From assembly GCF_900606115.1 (NCBI RefSeq), contig NZ_UWPJ01000009.1:52125-116124 (forward strand): a stretch of 64,000 bases of DNA. Direction: 5' to 3'. This document shows, piece after piece, positions 1-9,539 of the stretch; the first letter of the stretch is position 1; the number at the start of each line of letters is the position of its first letter. The stretch is from Pigmentiphaga humi. GTDB lineage: Bacteria > Pseudomonadota > Gammaproteobacteria > Burkholderiales > Burkholderiaceae_B. The notes under the pieces were generated by a model. The model saw nothing but the letters and a program-made list of their open reading frames with translations, made no database searches and was not told the origin of the DNA. The translations under genes were made by a program, and so were the position numbers.

Positions 1-435
1 CACCTTGCCCTTGCCCTCGGCCTGCATCTGCAGGGCGAGGTCGCGGGCGTACTCCATGCCGCCCTGGCCGGCGGGCGTCAGGATCAGTTCGGCGCCATAG
101 GCCGACATCGCCGCGCGCCGCTCCAGCGACAGGTTGTCGGGCATGATCAGAACCATTCGGTAGCCGCGGATGGCTGCGACCAGCGCAAGCGCGATGCCCG
201 TGTTGCCGCTGGTGGCCTCGATCAGCGTATCGCCCGGCTTGATGTCGCCGCGGGCCTCGGCCCGCGCGATCATGGACAGGGCGGGACGGTCCTTGACCGA
301 GCCGGCCGGGTTGCTGCCTTCCAGCTTGGCCAGGATCACGTTGCCGCGCGCATCGTTATGCGCGCCGGGGATTCGTTGAAGGCGCACCAGCGGCGTATTG
401 CCGATGGTCTGTTCGATGGTGGGATAGCTTTTCAT
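1..435 (-). CDS. cysM: Cysteine synthase B, N-terminal part (runs off window edge)
   Basis: Pyridoxal-phosphate O-acetylserine sulfhydrylase of the CysK/CysM family, cytoplasmic, last step of cysteine synthesis. The 145 visible codons read [20 protein letters not shown] at the start, then the PLP-lysine motif GSVKDRP (Lys48) and the phosphate-binding [10 protein letters not shown]. The gene is open to base 1, so its C-terminus lies outside the window. An in-frame ATG three codons upstream (444) is a possible alternative start. It lies 30 bases downstream of the ComEA-like gene on the same strand. CysM is preferred over CysK from this N-terminus and gene order; this is a family judgement, not proof. 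Confidence 0.85.
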   Translation of the reverse strand, partial: MKSYPTIEQTIGNTPLVRLQRIPGAHNDARGNVILAKLEGSNPAGSVKDRPALSMIARAEARGDIKPGDTLIEATSGNTGIALALVAAIRGYRMVLIMPDNLSLERRAAMSAYGAELILTPAGQGGMEYARDLALQMQAEGKGKV

Positions 436-465
436 GCCCGCCATGATAATCCAGCCTGCCTGCCT

Positions 466-861
466 CTACCCCCCTTTACCCTTACCCTTGGGAGGCATAT
501 TCACCATCACCGGCGGCGCCTCGCGAGCCTGCCCCCCCAGCGTCAGCCCGGCCGCGCGCAAGCCCTGCAGGCGCTTGGCGCCCAGCCCGCGCACCCGCTC
601 GGACAAGTCGTCGAAAGAAAGAAAAGGGCCGCCGCGCGTACGCGCCTGGACGATGCCGGCGGCGGTCTTGGGACCGATGCCGCGCAGCGATTCGAGCTGC
701 GCCTGGCTGGCGCTGTTCACATCGACGGCCTGGGCCTGGGCAATCATGCCCAGGCCCAGGCCGGCCGCCATCGCAAGCCGGCCGGCACGGCGGCGCACGC
801 CGCGCAACCGGAATGGCTGGGGATGGGGTTCGGCCCGGGTGGGATCGAGAAACGGGTTCAT
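466..861 (-). CDS. ComEA-like secreted helix-hairpin-helix DNA-binding protein
   Basis: A 131-residue exported protein. The N-terminus has a basic stretch and a hydrophobic signal ending AQAQA before VDVNSAS, where the mature domain would begin. The rest is a ComEA-type helix-hairpin-helix pair: ASQAQLESLRGIGPKTA (first hairpin GIGPKTA) and RVRGLGAKRLQGL (second hairpin). In competence systems such proteins bind incoming double-stranded DNA in the periplasm; that role is inferred. The C-terminus ends in a Lys/Gly-rich KGKGKGG. The ATG at 861 was chosen because it gives a proper signal peptide; the open frame continues upstream to 1095 without signal-like sequence. No other competence genes are beside it. 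Confidence 0.75.
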   Translation of the reverse strand: MNPFLDPTRAEPHPQPFRLRGVRRRAGRLAMAAGLGLGMIAQAQAVDVNSASQAQLESLRGIGPKTAAGIVQARTRGGPFLSFDDLSERVRGLGAKRLQGLRAAGLTLGGQAREAPPVMVNMPPKGKGKGG

Positions 862-994
862 GGTCGAGCTCCGTAAGCGCAATGGGTAAACGGCAAATCC
901 GCCGCGCCTCCAGATTGCGCCGGGAGCCGCCGCCGCGCCTGCCGCCGGCATGGCGGCATCCAAGCGGGGAAACGCGTATGCCCGACCAGCCGCT

Positions 995-1984
995 TCAGCC
1001 CGCCATGCCCCGCAGTTCGCGGATGTACTCCGACACGCCGGTCTGCACATCGCGCAGCGGCGCCGTGAAACCCGCGGCGCGCAACTGCGCGGCATCGGCC
1101 TGCGTATAGCTCTGGTATCGTCCCTTCAGGTCTTCGGGAAACTCCACGTAGCGGATCAGTCCCTGCGCCGCCAGTTCGGCCAGCGATAGCGGCGCTTCGC
1201 CGCGCTCCTGACGCAAGGTATTGACCACCGCCGCGGCCACGTCATTGAACGGCTGGGCGCGGCCGGTGCCGCAATTGAACACGCCCGACACGGGGCGGTC
1301 CAGGAAATGCAGGTTCACCGCGACCACGTCCTTCACCGAAATGAAATCGCGCTGCTGCTGCCCGTCGCCATAGCCGTCCCAACCGCCGAACAGCCGCACG
1401 TGGCCTTCCTTGAGGAACTGGTTCATGTTGTGGAAGGCGACCGACGCCATGCGCCCCTTGTGCTGCTCGCGCGGGCCATAGACGTTGAAATAACGCAGCC
1501 CGATCACCGGCGCGGTCAGCGTATCGAGCCGGCTGCGCAGCACCTGGTCGAACAAGAACTTGGAATAGCCGTAGACGTTCAGCGGCTTTTCGTTCTTCAG
1601 GTCCTCGGCATAGACCGGACCCGCGCCATACACCGCGGCCGACGAGGCATACAGAAAAGGCACGCACTCGCGCTGGGCATATTCGAACAACTCCAGCGTG
1701 ACGCGGTAGTTGTTGTCCATCATGTACTTGCCGTTGCGCTCGGTCGTATCCGAGCAAGCGCCCTGGTGCAGGATGGCATCGACCTTGGGCAACGATCCCT
1801 CCGCCACCCGCTTGCGGAAATCGTCCTTGTCCAGGTAGTCCGCGATCTGGCAATCCGCCAGATTCACGAACTTGTCGCCCTCCAGCAAATCGTCCACCGC
1901 AATAATGTCCCGCTCGCCGCGAGCATTCAAACCCTTGACCAGATTGCTGCCGATAAAGCCCGCAGCTCCCGTAACGATAATCAT
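995..1984 (-). CDS. hldD: ADP-L-glycero-D-manno-heptose 6-epimerase
   Basis: Cytoplasmic short-chain-dehydrogenase-fold epimerase (formerly rfaD/gmhD) that converts ADP-D,D-heptose to ADP-L,D-heptose for the LPS inner core. The 329-residue protein starts [14 protein letters not shown] with the NAD(P)-binding GxxGxxG motif and carries the Y-x-x-x-K pair as YGYSK (Tyr138, Lys142). Length matches the family. The ATG at 1984 is the one adjoining the nucleotide-binding motif; the open frame runs upstream to 2056 but that part looks non-coding. It follows rfaE (heptose-7-phosphate kinase) on the same strand, so two steps of the same pathway are adjacent, separated by one copy of a GC-rich repeat. 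Confidence 0.95.
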   Translation of the reverse strand: MIIVTGAAGFIGSNLVKGLNARGERDIIAVDDLLEGDKFVNLADCQIADYLDKDDFRKRVAEGSLPKVDAILHQGACSDTTERNGKYMMDNNYRVTLELFEYAQRECVPFLYASSAAVYGAGPVYAEDLKNEKPLNVYGYSKFLFDQVLRSRLDTLTAPVIGLRYFNVYGPREQHKGRMASVAFHNMNQFLKEGHVRLFGGWDGYGDGQQQRDFISVKDVVAVNLHFLDRPVSGVFNCGTGRAQPFNDVAAAVVNTLRQERGEAPLSLAELAAQGLIRYVEFPEDLKGRYQSYTQADAAQLRAAGFTAPLRDVQTGVSEYIRELRGMAG

Positions 1985-2086
1985 GGCTCTTCCTTCCGGT
2001 TTATCCATTGCGCACCACATGCCCCCGCTTCGCCCAGCCCAAAACCAGCACTGCATCGAAACCCCGGGTTTTATCCAGGAGGCGGT

Positions 2087-2158
2087 GGATCCGGCTTTGC
2101 CGGTCCACGCGCCTCGCCCCCCTGGGGGGGCGCGCGTCAGCGCGTAGGGGGGGGATCC
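2087..2158. repeat. GC-rich interspersed repeat family 1, copy a
   Basis: The copy shows the family pattern: GGATCCGGCTTTGCCGG, then a C-run/G-run dyad, then a CGCG-x-AGCGCGTAGGGGG end. Other copies are at 3225, 3300, 4993, 5506, 5590 and 63739. This copy overlaps the last codons of rfaE. Its inverted repeats could fold in RNA. Confidence 0.85.
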
Positions 2159-3099
2159 AATTCTTCAGGTGTAATGATCGACGTTCCCAGCTTGCCCACC
2201 ACAATGCCGCCCGCCAGGTTGGCCCAGCGCATGGCCGTGTGCAGGTCCAGTCCGGCTGCGCGCATCACGGCCAGCGTGGCAATGACCGTATCGCCCGCGC
2301 CCGAAACGTCGAACACCTCGCGCGCCTGCGCCTCCACATGGTCGCGGCCCTCGGCCGTATACAGCGTCATCCCCAGTTCGGAGCGCGTCACCAGCAGCGC
2401 CTCCAGGTCGAGCGCCTGCCGAAGGTGCTGCGCGCGCTCGGCCAGTTGCTCCTCGTCGCGCCAGCGGCCCACGGCCTCGCGCATCTCTGCCTGGTTCGGC
2501 GTCACAAGCGTAGCGCCGCGATAACGGCTGTAGTCGTCGCCCTTGGGATCGACCAGGATCACGCAGCCGCGCGCCTTCGCCAGCGCGATCAACTCCGGGA
2601 CCTGGTCGAGCACGCCCTTGGCATAGTCCGACAGCACCACCACGTCGTGATCGGCAAGATGCACCGCCACACGCGCCGCCAGGTTCGACAGCACGCCGGC
2701 CGGCGGGCGCTGCTCGAAATCGACCCGCAGCAACTGCTGCTGGCGTCCCATCACCCGCAGCTTGAGCGTCGTCGGCAAGACCGTATCGACCACCAGGTCG
2801 GCATGCACACCGCCTTCCTCGCACAGCCGCGCGATCGCCCGGCCCGAATCGTCCTCGCCCACCAGCCCCACCAGCGTGACGTGCGCGCCCAGCACAGCCG
2901 CGTTGCGCGCCACGTTGGCCGCTCCGCCCAGCCTGTCCTCGCTGCGCGACACATGCACCACCGGCACCGGCGCCTCCGGAGAAATGCGATGCACGTCGCC
3001 GAACCAATAGCGGTCCAGCATCACATCCCCCACCACCAATACCCGCGCCGCCGCGCGCTGCGCATCCGACGGAAACGCCGTACCCGGCATCGCGCTCAT
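2137..3099 (-). CDS. rfaE: D-glycero-beta-D-manno-heptose-7-phosphate kinase (separate kinase domain)
   Basis: PfkB/ribokinase-family kinase that phosphorylates heptose-7-phosphate to the 1,7-bisphosphate in LPS heptose synthesis. The 320 residues correspond to the kinase half of E. coli HldE; there is no C-terminal nucleotidyltransferase domain, so the adenylyltransferase must be encoded elsewhere, as in other species with split genes. Motifs seen: [15 protein letters not shown] near the N-terminus, [10 protein letters not shown] for substrate binding, and the C-terminal PfkB signature [13 protein letters not shown] with the catalytic Asp. The last residues, DPPPTR, and the stop codon are encoded by an interspersed repeat. 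It sits between lapB upstream and hldD downstream, all on the minus strand. Confidence 0.93.
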   Translation of the reverse strand: MSAMPGTAFPSDAQRAAARVLVVGDVMLDRYWFGDVHRISPEAPVPVVHVSRSEDRLGGAANVARNAAVLGAHVTLVGLVGEDDSGRAIARLCEEGGVHADLVVDTVLPTTLKLRVMGRQQQLLRVDFEQRPPAGVLSNLAARVAVHLADHDVVVLSDYAKGVLDQVPELIALAKARGCVILVDPKGDDYSRYRGATLVTPNQAEMREAVGRWRDEEQLAERAQHLRQALDLEALLVTRSELGMTLYTAEGRDHVEAQAREVFDVSGAGDTVIATLAVMRAAGLDLHTAMRWANLAGGIVVGKLGTSIITPEELDPPPTR

Positions 3100-3224
3100 C
3101 CACGCACTCCCCTGTCGCTTCGTGACATCAACCCAAGCACCCTACTCTTCAATCGGAAAAAACGAACCAGCCCAAACCCGCCACCTTCATAAATCGCCCG
3201 GAGGTTTTAGACCCAGGGCACAGC

Positions 3225-3288
3225 GGATCCGGCTTTGCCGGTCCGTAAGTAGAGCCCCTTGAGGGGCGCCCGCAGGGCGTAGGGGTGG
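3225..3288. repeat. GC-rich interspersed repeat family 1, copy b
   Basis: Begins GGATCCGGCTTTGCCGG and ends in GCAGGGCGTAGGGGTGG. It lies in the lapB-rfaE gap directly before copy c, so this gap consists mostly of two tandem repeat units. No gene is seen between 3100 and 3353. Confidence 0.8.
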
Positions 3289-3299
3289 ACTTCCCCTTC

Positions 3300-3348
3300 C
3301 GGTCCGCCAGTGCCGCCCCCCGGAGGGCGCGCGTAAGCGCGTAGGGGG
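3300..3348. repeat. GC-rich interspersed repeat family 1, copy c (shorter)
   Basis: Carries GGTCCGCCAGTGCCGCCCC, a C/G-run dyad and GCGTAAGCGCGTAGGGGG, but lacks the leading GGATCCGGCTTTGCC. It ends just before the lapB stop codon. Confidence 0.75.
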
Positions 3349-3353
3349 AGCTC

Positions 3354-4622
3354 CTACACCTCTTCAAGCCGCCGGGGCGCATAAGTCTCCCAGGCATTGC
3401 AGCCCGGGCACTGCCAATGAAACCGCTTGGCCTTGAAGCCGCAGGCCCGGCAGGCATAGCGGTCCAGGCGCTGCGTGTGCTTGTGTATCAGGCTGCGCAT
3501 CAAGACCGCGTCGTCCGCCGGCGTCCAGGAAGACGGCGCTTCCGCCTGCGGATTGTTCAAGGCCACCACGTTGGCGGCAGCCTGTCGCTCGGTCGCGGCC
3601 TCCGGGGCCTGGTTCTTGGCGATTTGCGCCTCCAGCAGGCGATCAAGCCCCAGCAGCGACGGATTGCGCTGCAACGCCGAGCGCGCGAAATTCCAGGCCT
3701 GCGTCAGACCTCGCAGGCGCCGCAGGGCCTGGAAAATGGCATTGAACAAATCCAGCGAGGGATGACGCGCATAGTGGGCCTCCAACTGCGCCAGCCCCTC
3801 ATCGGGCGTGCCTCGCGCCTCGTAGTTGGCCAGGATCCGATCGGCCACCAGGCCCGCATAATCGGGATGCCCGCTCAGCACCGACTCCAGATGCAGGCGC
3901 TCGGCGCGCAGGTCGCCCTCGCGCTTGGCGAGATCGGCCCGCATCATCGCAATCCGGACATGCGGCACTGCATCGCTGCCCTGCTGCGCCTGCACGGATG
4001 CGTGCGTCGCCGCATCCAGCGCCGCATGGGCCGCCTCCAGATTGCTCGCCGCCAGCGCGGCGGCCGCTTCTTCGCAATGGAAATGCACCGCCTGCGGCAC
4101 GGGTTCGTCGATCAGGCCCTGCAGCGCCTGCACCGCCATGATGGCATTCGGCCAATCGCGCTCCGTCTCATGGATGCGAATCAAAGCGCGCAAGGCATCC
4201 GGCGCGAAACGCGTGCCCTTCAATTGATCGAAGGCCGACTCCGCCCGATCCAGCATCCCCGCACGCAGATAATCCTGCGCCAGCTCATGCAACGCCTGCT
4301 CGCGCTGCTCAGACGGCAGATCCGCACGCTGCAACAGATTCTGGTGCACGCGAATCGCGCGCTCGATCTCGCCGCGCCGGCGAAACAAGCTGCCCAGCGC
4401 GAAATGCAATTCGATGGTTTCAGGGTCGAGCTTGGCCACCTCGATAAACGCATCGATGGCCCGGTCGTGCTGCTCGTTCAGCAGGAAATTCAGACCGCGA
4501 AAATACGAATCGGGCAGATTGCGATGCTCCGACAGCATTTGCCGGATATCCACGCGCGCAGCCACCCACCCCAGGCCGAACAGCACCGGGACGGCAATCA
4601 GCCACCAAGGTTCGAAATCCAC
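3354..4622 (-). CDS. lapB: Lipopolysaccharide assembly protein B, TPR protein with zinc-ribbon end
   Basis: LapB (YciM) family: an inner-membrane-anchored TPR protein that helps set LpxC turnover and so balances LPS against phospholipid. The 422 residues have an N-terminal membrane anchor (about residues 6-22, WWLIAVPVLFGLGWVAA), many TPR helices (about 40-370, e.g. AIDAFIEVAKLDPETIELHF), and a C-terminal rubredoxin-like metal site with two CxxC pairs (CRACG and CPGC). The length and this three-part layout match the family. The start lies 9 bases after the lapA stop, so lapA-lapB are one transcription unit. The heptose synthesis genes follow downstream, giving an LPS-themed block. Confidence 0.93.
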   Translation of the reverse strand: MDFEPWWLIAVPVLFGLGWVAARVDIRQMLSEHRNLPDSYFRGLNFLLNEQHDRAIDAFIEVAKLDPETIELHFALGSLFRRRGEIERAIRVHQNLLQRADLPSEQREQALHELAQDYLRAGMLDRAESAFDQLKGTRFAPDALRALIRIHETERDWPNAIMAVQALQGLIDEPVPQAVHFHCEEAAAALAASNLEAAHAALDAATHASVQAQQGSDAVPHVRIAMMRADLAKREGDLRAERLHLESVLSGHPDYAGLVADRILANYEARGTPDEGLAQLEAHYARHPSLDLFNAIFQALRRLRGLTQAWNFARSALQRNPSLLGLDRLLEAQIAKNQAPEAATERQAAANVVALNNPQAEAPSSWTPADDAVLMRSLIHKHTQRLDRYACRACGFKAKRFHWQCPGCNAWETYAPRRLEEV

Positions 4623-4631
4623 GTATGCGCC

Positions 4632-4949
4632 TTACATAGGGGCCATGGGAAGCACCACATCCGGCGATGGTGGAGCATCCGCGGCCGACGCCGATCCCGC
4701 CCTGGCCTGCTCCACTTCCCGCCGCAACGCCGCGATCTCGCGGCGGCGGCGCATCACGCTCGGCACGGTCAACAACAGGCCGAATACCGTTCCCACCACG
4801 AAGCTGGCCAGCATCACGACGATCAGCGGGACCTCGCTGATCAGATGATCGGCGAAGAAATACACGGTCACCCGATCGGTATTCTTGAGTGCGAACAGCA
4901 GAACCACGACGAATACGACCAGCCTCAGCGCCCAGACGAGATATCGCAT
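4632..4949 (-). CDS. lapA: Lipopolysaccharide assembly protein A (DUF1049)
   Basis: A 105-residue inner-membrane protein of the LapA/YciS family. Two transmembrane helices are visible, about residues 4-20 (LVWALRLVVFVVVLLFALKN) and 42-62 (VVMLASFVVGTVFGLLL), followed by a basic stretch and a short coiled coil (RRRREIAALRREVEQA). LapA acts with LapB in control of LPS synthesis in other bacteria. It is directly upstream of lapB and downstream of ihfB, the conserved order in betaproteobacteria. A family 1 repeat and the ihfB terminator separate it from ihfB, so it may have its own promoter. Confidence 0.9.
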   Translation of the reverse strand: MRYLVWALRLVVFVVVLLFALKNTDRVTVYFFADHLISEVPLIVVMLASFVVGTVFGLLLTVPSVMRRRREIAALRREVEQARAGSASAADAPPSPDVVLPMAPM

Positions 4950-4992
4950 GGCAGGGAACTCCCTGGTGGGTTATCAGGATTGGGATTGTAGC

Positions 4993-5060
4993 CCACCCCC
5001 TACGCCCTTCGGGCGCCCCTCGAGGGGCGGCACTGGCGGACCGGCAAAGCCGGATCCGCG
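4993..5060. repeat. GC-rich interspersed repeat family 1, copy d (inverted)
   Basis: Reads on the plus strand as the reverse complement of the other early copies: CCACCCCCTACGCCCTTCGG, a dyad, CCGGCAAAGCCGGATCC. It lies between ihfB and lapA. Confidence 0.82.
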
Positions 5061-5090
5061 GTGCCCTGGGTAGCAATGGCCATGGCTCCT

Positions 5091-5132
5091 CCAAAAAAAC
5101 AACCCCGGCAGCCCAAAAGCTGTCGGGGTTGT
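5091..5132 (-). terminator. Rho-independent terminator after ihfB
   Basis: On the minus strand an 8 bp-plus stem CAACCCCGACAGC / GCTGCCGGGGTTG with a short loop is followed by a run of seven T. It lies about 30 bases past the ihfB stop codon. Confidence 0.85.
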
Positions 5133-5162
5133 CCTTTGCCGGCAATCCGATTGCCTAGAGCT

Positions 5163-5474
5163 TCAACTCCCGGCGGAAACTTCCGCAGGAGCATCCACCC
5201 GTTCCCGCAATTCCTTGCCCGCCTTGAAATGCGGCACCCGTTTCTCAGGCACCAGCACCTTTTCGCCGGACTTGGGATTGCGCCCGATGCGCGGCGGCCG
5301 CTTGGACAGCGAAAAACTGCCGAAACCACGAATCTCGATGCGCTGCCCCTCCGAAAGAGACTGAGCCATCGCATCGAGGATGGTCTTCACGGCGTAATCG
5401 GCATCCTTGGCCACCAACTGCGGATACCGCGTGGCCAATCGGGCGATCAACTCGGATTTCGTCATGGAGTTCAT
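5163..5474 (-). CDS. ihfB: Integration host factor subunit beta
   Basis: Small HU/IHF-family DNA-bending protein that acts as a heterodimer with IhfA in nucleoid structure, recombination and transcription. The frame has [17 protein letters not shown] at the N-terminus, the family arm motif [20 protein letters not shown] and the conserved [10 protein letters not shown]. The ATG at 5474 (giving MNSMTKSEL) is preferred because GAGG lies five bases upstream; the ATG at 5465 (MTKSEL) is the classical alternative and a longer frame reaches 5504. A short C-terminal tail ([12 protein letters not shown]) extends past the usual end. The order rpsA-ihfB is conserved. Confidence 0.92.
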   Translation of the reverse strand: MNSMTKSELIARLATRYPQLVAKDADYAVKTILDAMAQSLSEGQRIEIRGFGSFSLSKRPPRIGRNPKSGEKVLVPEKRVPHFKAGKELRERVDAPAEVSAGS

Positions 5475-5505
5475 AAGGACCTCATGCGAGCTTCCTGACC
5501 CCACC

Positions 5506-5582
5506 CCCAGGGCACCGCGGATCCGGCTTTGCCGGTCCGCCGGTGCCGCCCCTTGAGGGGCGCCCGAAGGGCGTAGGGGTGG
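5506..5582. repeat. GC-rich interspersed repeat family 1, copy e1
   Basis: Full unit with GGATCCGGCTTTGCCGG, dyad CCCCTTGAGGGG and GAAGGGCGTAGGGGTGG. It lies in the rpsA-ihfB gap, directly before copy e2. Confidence 0.82.
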
Positions 5583-5589
5583 GTTTCCC

Positions 5590-5643
5590 TGCCGGTCCGC
5601 CAGTGCCGCCCCCTGGGGGGCGCGCGAAGCGCGTAGGGGGGGA
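5590..5643. repeat. GC-rich interspersed repeat family 1, copy e2
   Basis: Second tandem unit: GCCGGTCCGCCAGTGCCGCC, dyad CCCCTGGGGGG, GCGCGTAGGGGGG. It ends six bases before the rpsA stop codon. Confidence 0.8.
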
Positions 5644-5648
5644 CTTAA

Positions 5649-7355
5649 TTAATTGCTTTGCTGGTCGAGCTTGGCCTTCAGCAGGGCGCCCAGGTTCGTC
5701 GTACCCGACGAAGCGCTGGCATCGGACATGCGCTGGATGGCATCAGCCGTCTCGGCGCTGTCCTTGGCCTTGATCGAGAGCTGGATCGAACGCGTCTTGC
5801 GGTCGATGTTCAGGATCATGGCGTCGATGTTGTCGCCGGCCTTCAGCACCGTGGTGGCGTCTTCCACGCGGCCCGAGGAGATCTCGGAAGCGCGCAGGTA
5901 GCCTTCGACGTCGACCGACAGGGTCACGACGGCGCCCTTGGCTTCGACCGACTTCACGGTGCCCTGGACGACGGCGCCCTTGTCATGGGTGGCCACGAAG
6001 TTGTTGAAGGGATCGCCTTCCAGCTGCTTGATGCCCAGCGAGATGCGTTCCTTGTCGGTATCGATGCCCAGCACCACGGCCTCGACCTCGTCGCCCTTCT
6101 TGAAGTTGCGCACGGCTTCTTCGCCGGATTCGCTCCAGGACAGGTCGGACAGGTGCACCAGGCCGTCGATGCCGCCAGGCAGGCCGACGAACACGCCGAA
6201 GTCGGTGATCGACTTGATGGCGCCGCGGACCTTGTCGCCCCGCTTGTGGTTGATCGAGAACTCTTCCCACGGGTTCGGGCGGCACTGCTTCATGCCCAGC
6301 GAGATGCGGCGACGGTCTTCGTCGATCTCCAGGACCATGACTTCCACTTCGTCGCCCAGGGTGACGACCTTCTTGGGATCGACGTTCTTGTTGGTCCAGT
6401 CCATTTCGGACACGTGCACCAGGCCTTCGATGCCGGCTTCGACTTCCACGAACGCGCCGTAGTCGGTCAGGTTGGTGACCTTGCCGAACAGGCGGGTGCC
6501 CTGCGGATAGCGGCGAGCCAGGCCGACCCACGGATCTTCGCCCAGTTGCTTGACGCCCAGCGAGACGCGGTTCTTTTCCTGGTCGAACTTGAGGACCTTG
6601 GCCTGGATTTCCTGGCCGACGGACAGGACTTCCGAGGGGTGACGCACACGGCGCCATGCCAGGTCGGTGATGTGCAGCAGGCCGTCGATGCCGCCGAGGT
6701 CGACGAACGCACCGTAGTCGGTGATGTTCTTGACCACGCCATTGACGATGGCACCTTCGTGCAGCGTCTCGAGCAGCTTCTGGCGCTCTTCGCCCATGTT
6801 GGCCTCGAGCACGGCGCGGCGCGACAGCACGACGTTGTTGCGCTTGCGATCGAGCTTGATGACCTTGAATTCGAGGGTCTTGCCTTCGTACGGGGTGGTG
6901 TCCTTGACGGGACGCAGGTCGACCAGCGAACCCGGCAGGAAGGCGCGGATCGCGTTGGTCATGACGGTCAGGCCGCCCTTGACCTTGCCGGTGATGGTGC
7001 CGGTAACCAGGTCGCCGGATTCCAGCGCCTTCTCCAGCTGCAGCCAGGCGGCCAGGCGCTTGGCGCGGTCGCGCGACAGCACGGTGTCGCCGTAGCCGTT
7101 TTCCAGCGCGTCGATGGCCACCGAGACGAAATCGCCTTCGGAAACTTCCAGCTCGCCCTTGTCGTCGAGGAACTCCTCGAGGGGGATCAGGGCCTCGGAC
7201 TTCAGACCGGCATTGACCACGACGAAGTTATGGTCGATGCGCACCACCTCGGCGGTGATGACTTCGCCAGATTTCATTTCCTGGCGCTTGATGCTTTCTT
7301 CGAACAGGGCGGCAAAGCTTTCTTCGCCGGCAGGGGCTTGGGAAACCGAAGACAT
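5649..7355 (-). CDS. rpsA: 30S ribosomal protein S1
   Basis: RNA-binding ribosomal protein needed for translation of structured or weak-SD mRNAs. The 568 residues carry six S1 (OB-fold) domains spread from about residue 30 to 540; repeat units such as [19 protein letters not shown] and [20 protein letters not shown] are visible. The length is usual for a six-domain S1. No Shine-Dalgarno sequence precedes the ATG (upstream bases ACACTCAACA), which fits the known SD-weak, autoregulated initiation of rpsA in E. coli. The 137 bases between here and cmk hold no gene and probably form its leader. It lies between cmk and ihfB, as in many proteobacteria. Confidence 0.97.
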   Translation of the reverse strand: MSSVSQAPAGEESFAALFEESIKRQEMKSGEVITAEVVRIDHNFVVVNAGLKSEALIPLEEFLDDKGELEVSEGDFVSVAIDALENGYGDTVLSRDRAKRLAAWLQLEKALESGDLVTGTITGKVKGGLTVMTNAIRAFLPGSLVDLRPVKDTTPYEGKTLEFKVIKLDRKRNNVVLSRRAVLEANMGEERQKLLETLHEGAIVNGVVKNITDYGAFVDLGGIDGLLHITDLAWRRVRHPSEVLSVGQEIQAKVLKFDQEKNRVSLGVKQLGEDPWVGLARRYPQGTRLFGKVTNLTDYGAFVEVEAGIEGLVHVSEMDWTNKNVDPKKVVTLGDEVEVMVLEIDEDRRRISLGMKQCRPNPWEEFSINHKRGDKVRGAIKSITDFGVFVGLPGGIDGLVHLSDLSWSESGEEAVRNFKKGDEVEAVVLGIDTDKERISLGIKQLEGDPFNNFVATHDKGAVVQGTVKSVEAKGAVVTLSVDVEGYLRASEISSGRVEDATTVLKAGDNIDAMILNIDRKTRSIQLSIKAKDSAETADAIQRMSDASASSGTTNLGALLKAKLDQQSN

Positions 7356-7492
7356 TGTTGAGTGTTACCGGGTTACGCACTTCATGGGGGCGGCCGAGAC
7401 ATTCGGCCTGACACCGCACCAATCGGTGGAGTTGCACAACCTCATTGCTGAGGACCTAAACTTGGGATGCTGCTCTACTGCTGGACTCGCGG

Positions 7493-8194
7493 CTAGGCGC
7501 CGCGGCTGGCTGCGCGCTGGTGCCACCGTTCGTGCCACCAGGCCATGACCTGGGCCACCGTCTCGTCTATCGTGAGGTGGGAGGAATCGAGCACCAGGGC
7601 GTCGTGCGCGGCGGCCAGCGGCGCCAAAGCTCTCTGGGTATCGCGGGCATCCCGCGCCTCCAGATCGCGCAAAAGGGTTAAGAGGTTAGCCGAAAAACCC
7701 TTTTCGATCAACTGTTTATAGCGTCGCTGGGCACGCGCCTCGGCGCTGGCCACCAGGAATATCTTGAGGTCGGCATCCGGAAAAACAACCGTCCCCATGT
7801 CGCGGCCGTCGGCCACCAAGCCCGGCGCCGCGCGGAATGCGCGCTGACGCTCCAGCAGCGCGGCCCGCACCGGCGCCAGCGTGGCCACCTGCGAGGCCAG
7901 GCTGCCGACGTCCTCGCGCCGGATGTCGGCGCTTACGTCGCGCCCCGACATCGCTACCGTTCCATCGCCGAATCGAACGTCCAGCGCCTGGGCCGCGGCA
8001 GCCGCCCGTCCGACGTCGTCGGCCGCAATACCCTGTTCCAGGCAGGCCAGCGCCGTCAGGCGGTACAGCGCCCCGCTATCCAGCAAATGCCAGCCCAATT
8101 GCCCGGCCACCCGGGAAGCGACCGTTCCCTTGCCCGAGGCCGTAGGGCCGTCGATGGCGATCATCGGTATCCGTTCGGCCATATTCACATCCAT
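7493..8194 (-). CDS. cmk: Cytidylate kinase
   Basis: P-loop nucleoside monophosphate kinase that phosphorylates CMP and dCMP. The protein begins [20 protein letters not shown], with the P-loop GPTASGKGT near residue 16, the CMP-binding segment LLDSGALYR, and the signature [15 protein letters not shown] further along. About 233 residues, the family length. Starts at 8194 (MDVNMAER) and 8182 (MAER) are both possible; 8194 is 11 bases after the aroA stop. It is co-directional with aroA and rpsA, a conserved arrangement. Confidence 0.94.
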   Translation of the reverse strand: MDVNMAERIPMIAIDGPTASGKGTVASRVAGQLGWHLLDSGALYRLTALACLEQGIAADDVGRAAAAAQALDVRFGDGTVAMSGRDVSADIRREDVGSLASQVATLAPVRAALLERQRAFRAAPGLVADGRDMGTVVFPDADLKIFLVASAEARAQRRYKQLIEKGFSANLLTLLRDLEARDARDTQRALAPLAAAHDALVLDSSHLTIDETVAQVMAWWHERWHQRAASRGA

Positions 8195-8205
8195 CCCATC
8201 GAGAT

Positions 8206-9534
8206 TCAAGCCACCAGCCCGCCATAGACGTCGAAATACGTCGGAAAAGTCTTGCTCACGCAGCCGGGATCGAGAATGCGCACCGCCGCCGGGCCGAAGG
8301 CCGCCAGCGAGAAACACATGGCCATGCGGTGGTCGTCCCAGGTACCGATCTCGGCCGCCCGCCAGGCGGCGGGCGGCGTGATGGACAGGCTGTCCGGCGT
8401 CGCCTCGACCGTTGCGCCCAGCTTGGCCAGTTCGGTCTGCATCGCGTGGATGCGATCGGTTTCCTTGACCCGCCAGCTGGCGATGTTGCGCAGCCGGCAC
8501 GGGCCGTCGGCATACAGCGCCAGCACCGCCGCCGTCATGGCCGCGTCGGGAATCAGGTTGAAATCGGCATCGAAGGCCTTCAAGCGCGCGCCTTCGGCGA
8601 CTTGCACGCCGCGCGTCTCGATCCAGTCCGGCCCCATTTCCACCTCGGCGCCCATGGTCCGCAGCGTCTCGGCAAACGCCACGTCGCCCTGAATGCTGTC
8701 GCGGCCCACCCCGGTAACTCGCACCGGCCCGCCGCCTATGGCCCCCAGCGCGAGGAAATACGATGCCGACGAGGCATCTCCTTCGACCAGCATGTGCCCC
8801 GGCGAGCGGTAGCGCGCGCCGGCAGGCACGACGAAGCGGCTCCAGCCCTCGCGGGCGACGCTCACGCCGTAACGGCGCATCAGGTTCAGCGTCATCTCCA
8901 CATAGGGCTTGGAGATGAGCTCGCCTTCGACCTCGATGGCGAAATCCTGCCCCGTGGCCTGCACCGCCAGCGGCGCGGCCAGCAGCAGCGCGGTCAGGAA
9001 CTGGCTGGAGACCGAGCCCTTGACGCACACCGGGCGCGACAGATCGGGCCGTCCGCAACCGACGGCCAAGGGCGGATAGCCCTCCCTGCCCTGGTAATCG
9101 ACCCGGGCGCCCAGCATTCGCAAGGCATCCACGAGGTCGCCGATGGGCCGCTCGTGCATGCGCGGCACGCCGCTCAGCACGTACTGGCCGCCCATCATCG
9201 CCAGCGCGGCGGTCAAGGGGCGGATGGCGGTGCCGGCATTGCCCATGAACAAGTCGGCCCGCTGCTGCGGAAAACGCTGCGCCCCCGTCACGAGCACTTC
9301 GTCCGGACGCGCGCCTTGCTCGACCTCGATGCCCAATGCGCGCAAGGCGGCCAGCATGACGCGGGTGTCGTCCGAATCGAGCAGCCCGCTCAGCCGGGTC
9401 GTTCCCTCGGCCAGCGCAGACAACAGCAGGACGCGGTTCGAGATGCTCTTGGATCCCGGCAGCGCGACCGTGCCGTGGGCGGACCGGACCCGGGCCAGGT
9501 CCAGATGCGGAGGATAAGGATGGGCGTTGCTCAT
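8206..9534 (-). CDS. aroA: 3-phosphoshikimate 1-carboxyvinyltransferase (EPSP synthase)
   Basis: Sixth step of the shikimate pathway: joins phosphoenolpyruvate to shikimate-3-phosphate. The 442 residues show the N-terminal [18 protein letters not shown] and the [12 protein letters not shown] motif of class I (glyphosate-sensitive type) enzymes. The ATG at 9534 gives the usual length; an in-frame ATG at 9543 overlaps the tyrA stop as ATGA and is an alternative that adds three residues. It is embedded between tyrA and cmk, so the genes are very likely cotranscribed and translationally coupled. Confidence 0.96.
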   Translation of the reverse strand: MSNAHPYPPHLDLARVRSAHGTVALPGSKSISNRVLLLSALAEGTTRLSGLLDSDDTRVMLAALRALGIEVEQGARPDEVLVTGAQRFPQQRADLFMGNAGTAIRPLTAALAMMGGQYVLSGVPRMHERPIGDLVDALRMLGARVDYQGREGYPPLAVGCGRPDLSRPVCVKGSVSSQFLTALLLAAPLAVQATGQDFAIEVEGELISKPYVEMTLNLMRRYGVSVAREGWSRFVVPAGARYRSPGHMLVEGDASSASYFLALGAIGGGPVRVTGVGRDSIQGDVAFAETLRTMGAEVEMGPDWIETRGVQVAEGARLKAFDADFNLIPDAAMTAAVLALYADGPCRLRNIASWRVKETDRIHAMQTELAKLGATVEATPDSLSITPPAAWRAAEIGTWDDHRMAMCFSLAAFGPAAVRILDPGCVSKTFPTYFDVYGGLVA

Positions 9535-9539
9535 TGCAT

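Noticed and set aside
5658..7361. Open frame of about 567 codons on the plus strand
   Set aside because: Antisense to rpsA, whose S1 domains are unmistakable.
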